The notes beneath the pieces were generated by a model. The model was given only the letters and a program-made list of their open reading frames with translations. It ran no database searches and was not told the DNA's origin. Below, piece after piece: positions 1-8,441 of a DNA stretch of 22,273 nucleotides. The stretch's first letter is position 1, and every line of letters begins with the position of its first letter. Both the position numbers and the translations under genes were made by a program. Origin of the DNA: Kordiimonadaceae bacterium UBA4441 (GTDB lineage Bacteria > Pseudomonadota > Alphaproteobacteria > Sphingomonadales > Emcibacteraceae); assembly GCA_002390425.1 (NCBI GenBank), contig DGPL01000043.1, positions 1-22,273 on the forward strand, written 5' to 3'.

Positions 1-2
1 TC

Positions 3-191
3 AAATCATTTGATGAAGGACAAGATAATTTGATCGAACAAATCGAAAAAATGGCACCCATGAGTGCTGCACGTAAAGAAGAGATAAGCACGAACCTTAA
101 TAAAGTAAAAAAAGGAAACCGTACCGTCGGTATGGGCAGTCGTGCTGTCAATCGCGAAATCAAAAAAGAGATTGATAAATATGACCTTTGA
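3..191 (+). CDS. 3' end of an unrecognised gene
   Basis: An open frame enters from the left edge and ends at TGA 189-191, giving 62 C-terminal residues. It is hydrophilic and rich in Lys and Glu, looks helical, and has no membrane segment. It contains the stretch VGMGSRAVNREIKKEIDKY near its end. The stop lies inside the first codons of the next gene (11-base overlap), so the two are probably translated as one operon. I do not recognise the family from this fragment, and the upstream sequence would be needed to name it. The frame is supported by its continuity, by the overlap with a credible gene, and by stops in both other forward frames near the left edge. Confidence 0.6.
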   Translation, partial: KSFDEGQDNLIEQIEKMAPMSAARKEEISTNLNKVKKGNRTVGMGSRAVNREIKKEIDKYDL

Positions 192-510
192 GCCCCGTTT
201 AAAAACGGGATTTTTGGTGTCTGCTGAAATTAAAAGATGTGAGCAACTTTTTTTATCTGCGGTTATTGTTCATAAAGGTGATGAAGATCGCGGCCAAATA
301 TTAATCAAACACTATGTGCACGGGGAAGGGGCGCGGATATTTGCGCAAACCCGAGATATGGATGATCAGCTTATTTGGCATCAACCGCTTGGTGATGACT
401 TTATGGAAGAAATGAAGGCAGATGAATATATCAAACGGCAAATCGGATTTGACGAAGACCTTTGGGTGCTGGAGATTGATGATCCAAAAGACTGTTATGC
501 CCCAGAATAA
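181..510 (+). CDS. DUF1491 family protein
   Basis: A 109-residue soluble protein that fits the alphaproteobacterial DUF1491 family. Support comes from the N-terminal pattern PRLKTGFLVSAEIKRC, a GDEDRGQILIK strand pair, and the C-terminal signature KRQIGFDEDLWVLEIDD. The family has no assigned biochemical function that I know of. I chose the ATG at 181 over the in-frame 142 start because family members begin shortly before the PRLKTG motif. The 181 start also overlaps the upstream stop by only 11 bases and has a purine-rich AAGAG upstream. It is probably co-transcribed with the preceding partial gene. I see no terminator after it. Confidence 0.75.
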   Translation: MTFEPRLKTGFLVSAEIKRCEQLFLSAVIVHKGDEDRGQILIKHYVHGEGARIFAQTRDMDDQLIWHQPLGDDFMEEMKADEYIKRQIGFDEDLWVLEIDDPKDCYAPE

Positions 511-607
511 TTAAAGCGAAATATATTTAGAAAATTAAATGAAATCTGTACATAAATGATACCAGTGATTAATATCATCCATAAATAAAGGTTTGAGGGA
601 AACTTAT

Positions 608-2038
608 ATGGAAACTGCTATTAGTTTTGGGGTGTGGTCATTAGTACCATTGATATTTGCGCTTATCACGGCGTTTTGGACAAGAAGTGCTATCTTTTCA
701 TTATTTTCAGGCAGTTTAATTGGCGTGATGATGATGGGATACAACCCGGATGCGACAATGTGGGGACTTGATCCTGCAGGTGGATTGGTGAAATTAATCG
801 CGGCAAGTTTAGACGGTGAATTTATACGTATCAGTGTCATCATTATTTTTATTGGCATTCTTTTTGAACTCTTTAAAAGAGCAGGGGTTCTTGTTGCCTT
901 TGCAAATAAAGTTTCAAAAACCGGAACATCGCCCAAAAAAGTAAAATTCACAACTTGGTTGATGGGCTTCTTTATTGTTGATGATTATTTTAGCCCATTG
1001 ATGACTGGTCCAATTATGCGGCCATTAACTGATAAAGCGCGCGTGTCCCGTGAAAAGTTGGCGTTTATTTTGGATAGCACAACGGCGTCCGTATGCGTTC
1101 TCGTGCCCTTTATGTCATGGGGCGCTTATTTAGGAGGGCTTATTGCCAAAGAAGGCGGGCCGGTCAATGGTGCCAGCGAAGCGATTGCATTATTTGCGGC
1201 ATCAATTCCTTATAACATTTATCCGATGTTATTGATTTTCTTCACGATGCTTATCGCCCTAGAAATTATTCCTGATTACGGGTTTATGAGAAAAGCGGAA
1301 ACCCGCGCCCGTGAAGAAGGAAAAGTTCTTAGAGACGGTGCAATCCCGATGGTGAGCGATGAAGGTCGGGATATATTTGAACAACAACAAGATAAAGCAT
1401 ATCTTTTTTGGGATTTCGGTTTGCCAATAATTATCGTTTTTGGAACAGTGATCGTAAGCTATTTGATTTTTGGTAGTTTACTGATCCTTGAAGCTTTTAT
1501 CATGGCTGTGATTTATCTTGGTTCATCTTTATATATTAAAAAATATGTGAAGGATTTTAGTGATCTAACTGAAATAGGGGTTGTAGGTGCAAAAAGTGTT
1601 ATGTCCGCGATTATTATAACGGCTCTTGCTTATTGTATTAATACGGTGACTAAAGGATTAGGGGCCGCAGAATTTATCATGAGTTTCTCTGAAAGCTTTA
1701 TGACGCCCTCACTTCTTGTCGCATCAACGTTTTTTATTACGGCCGTTATTTCATTTTGCACTGGCACATCCTGGGGGGCATTTGCGCTTATGATCCCTTT
1801 TGTACTCCCCATTGCATATGGGTTTAGTGGTGGTGTTGCCCATGATCCAATTGTTTATAAGGCGCTGGCAGCAGTTGTGGGTGGTGGTATTTTTGGTGAT
1901 CATTCATCTCCCGTCTCTGATACTTCGGTGCTAGCATCTGTTGGTGCGGGCAGTGACCATATGGACCATGTTATAACGCAGCTTCCCTATGCTTTAATGG
2001 TTGGAGCAGGGACAATTGCACTTTATTTGGTGATTTGA
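608..2038 (+). CDS. nhaC: NhaC-family Na+/H+ antiporter
   Basis: A 476-residue polytopic inner-membrane protein with about a dozen hydrophobic segments. Family members exchange external H+ for cytoplasmic Na+ (some exchange malate/lactate as well), supporting pH and sodium homeostasis. Diagnostic stretches are VDDYFSPLMTG (about 124-134), DSTTASVCVLVPFMSW (156-171) and GGGIFGDHSSPVSDTS (425-440), followed by the DHMDHVITQLPYA block. These are the conserved transport-core motifs of the NhaC branch. The ATG at 608 is preferred over the upstream in-frame TTG at 593 because GAGGGA at 595-600 sits 7 bases before it. It stands alone, 97 bases after the DUF1491 gene, and ends just before the groES promoter. 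The exact substrate cannot be decided from sequence; MleN-like malate/lactate exchange is the main alternative. Confidence 0.88.
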   Translation: METAISFGVWSLVPLIFALITAFWTRSAIFSLFSGSLIGVMMMGYNPDATMWGLDPAGGLVKLIAASLDGEFIRISVIIIFIGILFELFKRAGVLVAFANKVSKTGTSPKKVKFTTWLMGFFIVDDYFSPLMTGPIMRPLTDKARVSREKLAFILDSTTASVCVLVPFMSWGAYLGGLIAKEGGPVNGASEAIALFAASIPYNIYPMLLIFFTMLIALEIIPDYGFMRKAETRAREEGKVLRDGAIPMVSDEGRDIFEQQQDKAYLFWDFGLPIIIVFGTVIVSYLIFGSLLILEAFIMAVIYLGSSLYIKKYVKDFSDLTEIGVVGAKSVMSAIIITALAYCINTVTKGLGAAEFIMSFSESFMTPSLLVASTFFITAVISFCTGTSWGAFALMIPFVLPIAYGFSGGVAHDPIVYKALAAVVGGGIFGDHSSPVSDTSVLASVGAGSDHMDHVITQLPYALMVGAGTIALYLVI

Positions 2039-2071
2039 TTTTAAAAAAATAATTTTTTTTACCCTCATTCC

Positions 2072-2099
2072 CTTGACTCTTTTTTTTAATGAACTATCT
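2072..2099 (+). promoter_or_regulatory. groESL promoter (sigma70-type)
   Basis: A -35 CTTGAC (2072-2077) and a -10 CTATCT (2094-2099) are separated by 16 bases, a good match to the alphaproteobacterial housekeeping promoter. The expected start of transcription lies near 2105-2107, directly before the CIRCE operator. Assignment is by pattern only. Confidence 0.65.
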
Positions 2100-2113
2100 G
2101 TTCTGTACAGCTT

Positions 2114-2140
2114 TTAGCACTCTTGTTGTTAGAGTGCTAA
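2114..2140 (+). promoter_or_regulatory. CIRCE operator (HrcA binding site)
   Basis: A perfect inverted repeat of TTAGCACTC (2114-2122) and GAGTGCTAA (2132-2140) is separated by 9 bases. This is the textbook CIRCE element bound by the heat-shock repressor HrcA. It lies between the predicted transcription start and the groES start codon, so bound HrcA would block the promoter or early elongation, and the element would also be part of the mRNA leader. No hrcA gene lies in this window. Confidence 0.97.
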
Positions 2141-2190
2141 AACACATAAATTTAAATTAAACTTTAACAACCTAAAAAGAGGGTTTCAAA

Positions 2191-2478
2191 ATGGGATTTC
2201 GTCCTTTACATGATCGCGTACTAGTACGTCGCGTTGAACAAGAAATGAAAACTGCTGGGGGAATTATTATTCCTGATACGGCGCAAGAAAAACCAAGCGA
2301 AGGTGAAATTATCGCAGCTGGTACTGGTAATAAAGCCGCAGACGGTAAAGTAACACCACTTGATGTTAAAGCTGGAGACAAAGTGCTATTTGGCAAATGG
2401 TCCGGCACTGAAATTAAGGTTGATGGCGAAGAGCTATTGATTATGAAAGAAACTGACATTCTCGGTATCGTAGAATAA
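2191..2478 (+). CDS. groES: Co-chaperonin GroES (Cpn10)
   Basis: A 95-residue protein, the usual GroES length. It forms the heptameric lid that closes the GroEL folding chamber in the cytoplasm. The N-terminal FRPLHDRVLVRRVEQE and the mobile-loop region KTAGGIIIPDTAQEKP (hydrophobic GGIIIP tripeptide region) are characteristic, as is the C-terminal DILGIVE. An AAGAGGG Shine-Dalgarno stands before ATG 2191. It is first in a two-gene operon with groEL, 26 bases upstream, and is controlled by the CIRCE operator at 2114-2140. Confidence 0.98.
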   Translation: MGFRPLHDRVLVRRVEQEMKTAGGIIIPDTAQEKPSEGEIIAAGTGNKAADGKVTPLDVKAGDKVLFGKWSGTEIKVDGEELLIMKETDILGIVE

Positions 2479-2504
2479 GAATAATAATTTAAAGGAATTT
2501 AAAA

Positions 2505-4157
2505 ATGGCTGCAAAAGAAGTAAAATTTGGAACAGACGCGCGATCACGTATCGTTGCTGGTGTTGATATCCTAGCAAACGCAGTAAAAGTAACACTTGGC
2601 CCTAAAGGCCGTAATGTGCTTCTACAAAAATCATTCGGTGCACCACGTATCACAAAAGACGGTGTTTCTGTTGCAAAAGAAATCGAATTACAAGATGTAT
2701 ATGAAAACATGGGCGCACAAATGGTTCGTGAAGTGGCAAGCCGCACAAACGATGTGGCTGGTGACGGAACAACAACAGCAACTGTGCTTGCACAGGCGCT
2801 TGTTCGTGAAGGTTTCAAATCTGTTGCTGCAGGAATGAACCCAATGGACCTTAGCCGCGGAATTAAACTAGCGGTATCAAAAGTATCAGACGAACTTAAA
2901 TCACGCTCTAAGCCAATTTCAACAAGTGAAGAAGTTGCACAAGTAGGGTCGATCTCTGCTAATGGTGAAACTGAAATTGGTGATATGATTGCAAATGCAA
3001 TGGATAAAGTCGGTAAAGAAGGCGTTATCACTGTTGAAGAAGCTAAGGGCCTGGATTCAGAGCTAGACGTCGTTGAAGGTATGCAGTTTGATCGCGGTTA
3101 CCTTTCACCATATTTCATTACGAATGCTGACAAAATGTCTGTTGAGCTTGAAAATCCATATATTCTTCTTCATGAAGCAAAACTTTCAAACCTACAAACA
3201 ATGCTTCCATTACTTGAAGCGGCTTCACAATCAGGTCGTCCGCTGCTTATTATTGCGGAAGATGTTGAAGGTGAAGCACTAGCGACACTTGTTGTTAATA
3301 AGCTTCGCGGTGGTCTTAAAATTGCGGCAATTAAAGCACCTGGGTTTGGTGATCGTCGTAAAGCAATGCTTGAAGACATCGCAATCCTAACGGGTGGTCA
3401 AGTGATCTCAGAAGACCTTGGCATTAAGCTTGAGACAGTGACACTTGATATGCTTGGAACTGCTAAATCGGTTAACATCACGAAAGAAGATACTGTGGTT
3501 GTTGACGGTGCAGGTTCAAAAGATGATATTGAATCACGCTGTGCACAAATCCGTACACAAGCAGATGCAACAACATCTGATTATGATAAAGAAAAGCTTC
3601 AAGAGCGTCTTGCTAAACTTTCTGGCGGTGTTGCCGTTATTAAAGTTGGTGGTGCTACTGAGATTGAAGTTAAAGAACGTAAAGACCGCGTTGATGACGC
3701 ACTTCATGCAACACGTGCTGCTGTTGAAGAAGGTATCGTCCCTGGTGGCGGATCTGCTCTTCTTTATGCTACTCGTGTACTTGAGGGTGTTGAAGGTGAA
3801 AATGATGAACAAACGGTTGGTGTCAACATTGTTCGTCGTGCACTAGAAGCTCCTGCACGTCAGATCGCTGAAAATGCGGGCCATGACGGTGCCGTTATTG
3901 CTGGTAAAATGAAAGAGCAAGACGACATTAATTTTGGTTTTGATGCTCAAGGTGGTGAATATAAAAACCTTGTAGAAGCGGGTATTATTGATCCAACTAA
4001 AGTTGTACGTACTGCACTTGAAGATGCATCATCTGTTGCTGCATTGTTGATTACAACTGAAGCAATGGTTGCGGATGCACCATCAGACGCAGCAGCTGCT
4101 CCAGCGATGCCTGATATGGGCGGAATGGGTGGCATGGGCGGTATGGGCGGTTTCTAA
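2505..4157 (+). CDS. groEL: Chaperonin GroEL (Cpn60)
   Basis: A 550-residue group I chaperonin of normal length. It forms the double heptameric ring that encloses non-native proteins and folds them with ATP and GroES. Visible landmarks are the N-terminal AAKEVKFGTDARSRI, the nucleotide-binding GDGTTTATVLA with its catalytic Asp, the apical-domain hinge region around KAPGFGDRRKAMLEDIA, the ATP-binding VEEGIVPGGGSALLYA, and the flexible C-terminal tail of Gly-Gly-Met repeats ending GGF. AAAGGAA precedes ATG 2505. It is co-transcribed with groES under HrcA control and closed by the hairpin at 4206-4235. Confidence 0.98.
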   Translation: MAAKEVKFGTDARSRIVAGVDILANAVKVTLGPKGRNVLLQKSFGAPRITKDGVSVAKEIELQDVYENMGAQMVREVASRTNDVAGDGTTTATVLAQALVREGFKSVAAGMNPMDLSRGIKLAVSKVSDELKSRSKPISTSEEVAQVGSISANGETEIGDMIANAMDKVGKEGVITVEEAKGLDSELDVVEGMQFDRGYLSPYFITNADKMSVELENPYILLHEAKLSNLQTMLPLLEAASQSGRPLLIIAEDVEGEALATLVVNKLRGGLKIAAIKAPGFGDRRKAMLEDIAILTGGQVISEDLGIKLETVTLDMLGTAKSVNITKEDTVVVDGAGSKDDIESRCAQIRTQADATTSDYDKEKLQERLAKLSGGVAVIKVGGATEIEVKERKDRVDDALHATRAAVEEGIVPGGGSALLYATRVLEGVEGENDEQTVGVNIVRRALEAPARQIAENAGHDGAVIAGKMKEQDDINFGFDAQGGEYKNLVEAGIIDPTKVVRTALEDASSVAALLITTEAMVADAPSDAAAAPAMPDMGGMGGMGGMGGF

Positions 4158-4205
4158 ACCCACATATAGAACAGCACTTTACATCTATATCTTAATGTAC
4201 TATAT

Positions 4206-4235
4206 AAAGGTCGGAGCTTGTCTCCGTCCTTTTTT
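4206..4235 (+). terminator. Rho-independent terminator of groESL
   Basis: The stem AAAGGTCGGAG / CTCCGTCCTTT has one T-T mismatch and a CTTGT loop. It runs into a T tract (4230-4235) about 50 bases after the groEL stop, a typical intrinsic terminator for the + strand. Confidence 0.85.
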
Positions 4236-4350
4236 AATGGTTGTGGAAAACATTGCCTTATTTTGGGTTTAATTAAATTGTAATTATTTTTAGGTATAAA
4301 AAACATAAGGCGATTCCCATTATGGATAGCCCATGCTTTCGAGAAAAAAC

Positions 4351-4512
4351 ATGAAAAAATGTACCGATATATATAGTGTAGAATATTATCTGCCAAAAGC
4401 GAACAAGCCATTGGCGAAAAAGACTTTTTCAAAAAAACTGCTTAAGAAAAAGAATTTTAAAATTCTAGTTCAAGATGATGTTAAGGATAGCGTTTATCTT
4501 GTTGATGCTTAA
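4351..4512 (+). CDS. Small hypothetical protein (53 residues)
   Basis: An open frame from ATG 4351 to TAA 4510-4512 encodes a Lys-rich 53-residue protein starting MKKCTDIYSVEYYLPKANKP. A basic middle (KKTFSKKLLKKKNF) is followed by a short acidic strand-like end (ILVQDDVKDSVYLVD). An in-frame ATG at 4333 would add six residues. The ribosome binding site is weak (GAG at 4341-4343). It sits in the otherwise empty gap between the groESL terminator and the convergent DUF815 gene. I recognise no family. It could be a real small gene or a chance open frame, and only conservation in relatives would decide. The rest of 4236-4350 shows nothing else I can support. Confidence 0.4.
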   Translation: MKKCTDIYSVEYYLPKANKPLAKKTFSKKLLKKKNFKILVQDDVKDSVYLVDA

Positions 4513-4530
4513 GCATTTTTTGTAAAATCA

Positions 4531-5367
4531 TTATAGAGAAACACCCATTCTCCCTGCGAGATCCTGAAGATATTGAAAGGCCACGCGGCCTGATCTTGCG
4601 CCTCTGGTTCTTGACCATGTGAGGGCTTGGGCATGGACCATATTACGGTCGGCATTGATTTTATAATGATCAAGATAGCCATCAATCATTTTTAAATAGT
4701 CTTCCTGGTTACAGCTATGGAAACCAAGCCAAAGGCCAAACCTGTCGGATAGGGATACTTTCTCTTCAATGGCTTCGGAAGGGTTAATGGCGGTGCTTCT
4801 TTCATTTTCCATCATATCACGTGGCATAAGATGACGACGGTTAGAGGTTGCATAAAAGATTACATTTTTAGGACGACCTTCAATGCCCCCTTCGAGTACG
4901 GCTTTTAATGATTTATAAGTGCCATCATCATTATCAAATGAAAGATCATCACAAAAGAGAATGCATCTTCGCTCGCTCGATCTTATGACTTCAAGTAATC
5001 TTGGAAGGCTGGGAATATCTTCCCGATGGATTTCAATTAACGCTAGTTCGCTTAACTTTCCATGGATGGCTTTGACAAGAGAGCTTTTCCCCATGCCACG
5101 CGCGCCCCAAAGAAGCGCATTATTTGCGGCAAACCCTTTGGCGAATTGTTCAGTATTTTGCAAAAGAATATCACGGACATGATCGATCCCTTGAAGAAGT
5201 TCAAGATCAACACGGCTGATGTCTTTAATCGGTATCAAACGGTCAGGGTCCGTATACCAGATAAAGGCATCCGCACCATCAAGAGATGGTTTATCACTGT
5301 CTAAAGGCGCGATACGCTCCAAGGCATCGGCGATTCTATTAAGTGTTTCGTTATTTATTTCCGCCAT
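4531..5367 (-). CDS. DUF815 family AAA-type ATPase
   Basis: A 278-residue cytoplasmic P-loop ATPase of the DUF815 family, whose cellular role is not established. Walker A is GARGMGKSS (88-96) and Walker B is ILFCDDLSFD (136-145). A sensor-like FYATSNRRHLMPRDMMEN follows, and the C-terminal half is helical. The N-terminal helix (ETLNRIADALERIAP) and the WYTDPDRLIPI segment before the P-loop are also typical. A GGA about 7 bases before the start codon serves as ribosome site. It is divergent from yajC; the DUF815-yajC-secDF neighbourhood recurs in alphaproteobacteria, which hints at, but does not prove, a link with export or envelope functions. Confidence 0.88.
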   Translation of the reverse strand: MAEINNETLNRIADALERIAPLDSDKPSLDGADAFIWYTDPDRLIPIKDISRVDLELLQGIDHVRDILLQNTEQFAKGFAANNALLWGARGMGKSSLVKAIHGKLSELALIEIHREDIPSLPRLLEVIRSSERRCILFCDDLSFDNDDGTYKSLKAVLEGGIEGRPKNVIFYATSNRRHLMPRDMMENERSTAINPSEAIEEKVSLSDRFGLWLGFHSCNQEDYLKMIDGYLDHYKINADRNMVHAQALTWSRTRGARSGRVAFQYLQDLAGRMGVSL

Positions 5368-5423
5368 GAGTATTCCATTCTTTAAAATTCTAAGGAAATA
5401 TGCTTTAATTTACCCCTTTATCC

Positions 5424-5451
5424 TTGTTTTTAACGCGCCATGCGCTTATAT
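5424..5451 (+). promoter_or_regulatory. Candidate promoter of yajC-secDF
   Basis: TTGTTT (5424-5429) and TTATAT (5446-5451) are spaced by 16 bases, about 40 bases before the yajC start codon. This is the only reasonable sigma70-like pair I found in the gap between the divergent DUF815 and yajC genes. Pattern only. Confidence 0.4.
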
Positions 5452-5490
5452 CCAATAGGTAAATTTAATAATTATAAAAAGGATACCGAA

Positions 5491-5823
5491 ATGTTTATTT
5501 CTGAAGCATATGCGCAGGGGGTTGGTGGTGCAGATGGAGGCCTAATGGGGTTATTACCGTTTGTTCTTATTTTTGTTGTATTTTATTTCTTACTTATTCG
5601 TCCGCAACAAAAGCGTGCCAAAGAACATAAATCGATGGTAGAAGCGTTGAAACGCGGTGATAAGGTGGTTACATCAGGCGGTATTGTAGGAAAAGTAAGC
5701 AAAGTTGTTGATGACCAATATGTCGAAGTTGAAATTGCCAGCGATGTAAAAGTAAAAGTCGTTCGTTCAACCATTGGTCAGGTCATGGATAAAACCCAAC
5801 CTGCAAATGACGATAAAAAATAA
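5491..5823 (+). CDS. yajC: Preprotein translocase subunit YajC
   Basis: A 110-residue single-pass inner-membrane protein that joins SecDF as an accessory of the SecYEG translocon. It has a short N-terminus with an Ala-Gly rich AYAQGVGGADGG, then one membrane segment (LLPFVLIFVVFYFLLI). The family hallmark RPQQKRAKEHKSMVEALKRGDKVVTSGGIVGKV follows. The ATG at 5491 is chosen over the in-frame 5440 start because AAAAGGA stands about 7 bases before it and YajC proteins begin shortly before the membrane segment. It is first gene of an apparent operon with secD, 34 bases downstream. Confidence 0.95.
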   Translation: MFISEAYAQGVGGADGGLMGLLPFVLIFVVFYFLLIRPQQKRAKEHKSMVEALKRGDKVVTSGGIVGKVSKVVDDQYVEVEIASDVKVKVVRSTIGQVMDKTQPANDDKK

Positions 5824-5857
5824 ATCGAAATTAAACAGTAAGTAACGGAACCTTCAA

Positions 5858-7477
5858 ATGCTTGAATTCCCACGATGGAAAATTGTTTCTATAGCGCTCT
5901 TCTCCCTTATTGGGGTAATGTTTGCTGTGCCAAACTTTCTTTCCGATGAACAAATTGAAAGTTTGCCTGACTTTTTTCCGAGTAGTCAGGTGACTTTAGG
6001 ACTTGATCTTCAAGGTGGTGCCCACTTTTTAATGGAAGTGGACACGGCGGGCGTGATTGCCAATATGCTACTTGATCGTGGGCAAACAATTCGTGATGAA
6101 TTAAGTGATGAAAAAATTCGCCATCGTTACCGTGTAAATGGTGATCGTCTGATCTTTACACTTACCAATGCTGATGACAGACCGCGCGCAATTGAAATTA
6201 TCGAGGAACAAACCATTCAAGTGGGCATCGATTTGATGACGGGCTCCAGTTCAGACGATATTATCGTTGCCGAAGGGACGGGGGCGATTATAAATATTAC
6301 CCTTTCTGAAGCGGCCGTAACGGAAAAGAAGGTTCAATCTGTTGAACAATCAATTGAAGTGATCCGCCGCCGTATTGATGGTACAGGAACAAAAGAGCCG
6401 ACCATTCAACAAAATGGTGTTGATCGTATACTTATACAATTACCCGGTGTGGATGATACAAGTTATTTTAAACGGATACTCAGCGAAACGGCACAAATGA
6501 ATTTTCATTTGACCAATGTATCTGTAAGTCAGGAAGATATTCTTAGGGGTCGTGTGCCGCCAAGAACAAGCATTTATCCATCAATTGAAAAAGCGCCGGA
6601 CGGTGAAACACCACTTCAGCAATTTGCAATTATGGACCAGATTATGGTTTCTGGTGAAGACCTTGTTAATGCAAGTTATTCAATGGACGAAAATAACCGT
6701 CCTGCGGTTAGTATTAGCTTTAATTCAAAAGGTGGAAAGCAATTCGCCGACGCGACACGCGCCAATGTTGGTAAGCCATTTGCTATTATTCTTGATAATG
6801 AAGTGATCAGCGCGCCGCGTATTAACACGGCAATCCTTGGTGGTTCTGCGATTATTACAGGGAACTTTACGGTGCAAGAAGCCAATGATTTGGCGATGCT
6901 GCTTCGTGCCGGCGCGCTTCCTGCGCCGCTTAACTTACTTGAAGAAAGAACTGTTGGACCGGGTCTTGGTGCAGATAGCATTGCTGCCGGACAGATTGCT
7001 TCCCTTATCGGCTTGGCTGCTGTGATGCTATATATTGTTCTCAGTTATGGGTTTTTTGGTATTATTGCCAATATTGCGTTGATCATCAATATCTTTATGA
7101 TTTTTGGAGTATTATCATTGTTTGGTGCTACTCTGACACTACCTGGTATTGCAGGTATAGTTTTAACCATTGGAATGGCCGTTGATGCTAACGTTCTAAT
7201 TTTTGAGCGTATTCGCGAAGAACTACGTCGTGGTAAAAAGGTACTTGCCTCGATTGACGTTGGATATGGTCGTGCCTTTAGCACAATTATGGATGCGAAT
7301 ATTACCACACTTATTGCTGCTTTGATTTTATTCCAATTTGGATCGGGGCCTGTTAAAGGGTTTGCCGTAACGTTAGCTGCTGGTATTTTTACATCCGTCT
7401 TTACAGCGGTGAGCTTATCACGATTATTCATTGTTACATGGGCGCGTAAGTCGAAGCCTGCAGAATTAAAGCTTTAA
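5858..7477 (+). CDS. secD: Protein translocase subunit SecD
   Basis: A 539-residue inner-membrane protein. With SecF it uses the proton gradient to pull exported proteins through SecYEG to the periplasmic side. It has an N-terminal membrane segment, the first conserved motif LGLDLQGGAHFLMEVD (47-62) and a large periplasmic P1 domain. Five C-terminal membrane segments follow, carrying the RND-type motif GMAVDANVLIFERIREELRRG. Length fits the separate SecD of proteobacteria, not the fused SecDF form. GGA lies 8 bases before ATG. It lies between yajC and secF in a single transcriptional run. Confidence 0.97.
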   Translation: MLEFPRWKIVSIALFSLIGVMFAVPNFLSDEQIESLPDFFPSSQVTLGLDLQGGAHFLMEVDTAGVIANMLLDRGQTIRDELSDEKIRHRYRVNGDRLIFTLTNADDRPRAIEIIEEQTIQVGIDLMTGSSSDDIIVAEGTGAIINITLSEAAVTEKKVQSVEQSIEVIRRRIDGTGTKEPTIQQNGVDRILIQLPGVDDTSYFKRILSETAQMNFHLTNVSVSQEDILRGRVPPRTSIYPSIEKAPDGETPLQQFAIMDQIMVSGEDLVNASYSMDENNRPAVSISFNSKGGKQFADATRANVGKPFAIILDNEVISAPRINTAILGGSAIITGNFTVQEANDLAMLLRAGALPAPLNLLEERTVGPGLGADSIAAGQIASLIGLAAVMLYIVLSYGFFGIIANIALIINIFMIFGVLSLFGATLTLPGIAGIVLTIGMAVDANVLIFERIREELRRGKKVLASIDVGYGRAFSTIMDANITTLIAALILFQFGSGPVKGFAVTLAAGIFTSVFTAVSLSRLFIVTWARKSKPAELKL

Positions 7478-7493
7478 AGGGAGGGGTATTGAT

Positions 7494-8441
7494 ATGTTAC
7501 TAAAATTAGTCCCACAAGACACAAATATTCCTTTCGTTAATTTCAAAAATATTGCGTATGTTTTATCTGTACTGATGATTTTTACGTCATTTGGATTATA
7601 TTTTACGAAAGGTTTAAATTTCGGTATCGATTTTAAAGGCGGTTTTCTTATTGAAGCACATATGGATAACCCTGCGGACTTGTCACATATTAGAGGGTTG
7701 ACGGGTGATTTAGGACTTGGTGATGTTTCTATCCAAACCTTTGGTGCAGAAAATCAAATACTGATCCGTATTGAAGAACACGATTCACTGTCACTTAATG
7801 AAGTTGTTGACCTAGTTCAATCTACTTTGGAATCAGGTGTTGATGATAACGTAGTTTTTCAACGAACCGAATCTGTTGGAAGTGTTGTATCAGGTGAACT
7901 TATTCAGTCTGGTATAATGTCAGTTGGATTAGCAATTGGTGCAGTGCTCTTTTATATTTGGATCCGCTTTGAATGGCAGTTTGGTTTGGGTGCAGTAATC
8001 GCGCTTGTTCATGATATTATTCTGACTATTGGTATGTTTGCTCTTACACAGTTAGAATTTAACCTGTCAATTATCGCGGCGATTTTGACCATCGTAGGTT
8101 ACTCGCTTAATGATACGGTTGTGGTATATGACCGCATCCGTGAAAATCTTTTTAAATTTCGCAAAAAAGAAATGCCGGACCTAATTAACTTAAGCCTTAA
8201 TGAAACACTGGCACGTACAGTGATGACCTCTGTAACTACCTTAATTGCATTGGCTTCTCTTTATTTCTTAGGTGGTGAAGCTATTAGAGGTTTTACGGCC
8301 GCAATGATTTGGGGTATTTTTGTTGGTACTTATTCTTCGATCTTTATTGCATCGCCTGTACTGCTATGGTTTGAGCTGCGCCGTGAAGAAGAGGAAGTCA
8401 CCAAAGACGGAAAAGAAGTTATACCGGAACAATTCCGCTAA
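7494..8441 (+). CDS. secF: Protein translocase subunit SecF
   Basis: A 315-residue partner of SecD in the proton-driven SecDF export motor of the inner membrane. It shows an N-terminal membrane helix, the conserved NFGIDFKGGFLIEA, a short periplasmic domain, and five further helices with the motif GYSLNDTVVVYDRIREN. A strong GGAGGGG Shine-Dalgarno precedes ATG 7494, 16 bases after the secD stop. Its TAA stop overlaps the ATG of the next gene by one base (TAATG), implying translational coupling to the Mth938-like gene. Confidence 0.97.
   Translation: MLLKLVPQDTNIPFVNFKNIAYVLSVLMIFTSFGLYFTKGLNFGIDFKGGFLIEAHMDNPADLSHIRGLTGDLGLGDVSIQTFGAENQILIRIEEHDSLSLNEVVDLVQSTLESGVDDNVVFQRTESVGSVVSGELIQSGIMSVGLAIGAVLFYIWIRFEWQFGLGAVIALVHDIILTIGMFALTQLEFNLSIIAAILTIVGYSLNDTVVVYDRIRENLFKFRKKEMPDLINLSLNETLARTVMTSVTTLIALASLYFLGGEAIRGFTAAMIWGIFVGTYSSIFIASPVLLWFELRREEEEVTKDGKEVIPEQFR

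Noticed and set aside
2489..3031. A 180-codon open frame on the minus strand
   Set aside because: It is antisense to groEL and Ser/Thr/Ala-rich, as expected from reverse reading of groEL codons.
3445..3846. A 133-codon + strand frame
   Set aside because: It is a shifted frame inside groEL with no domain.
4105..4155. GGCATGGGC-like repeat as a CRISPR or satellite
   Set aside because: It encodes the Gly-Gly-Met tail typical of GroEL.
6676..7431. Minus-strand open frames of 101 and 128 codons
   Set aside because: They are antisense to secD membrane segments, a frequent artefact of hydrophobic coding sequence.
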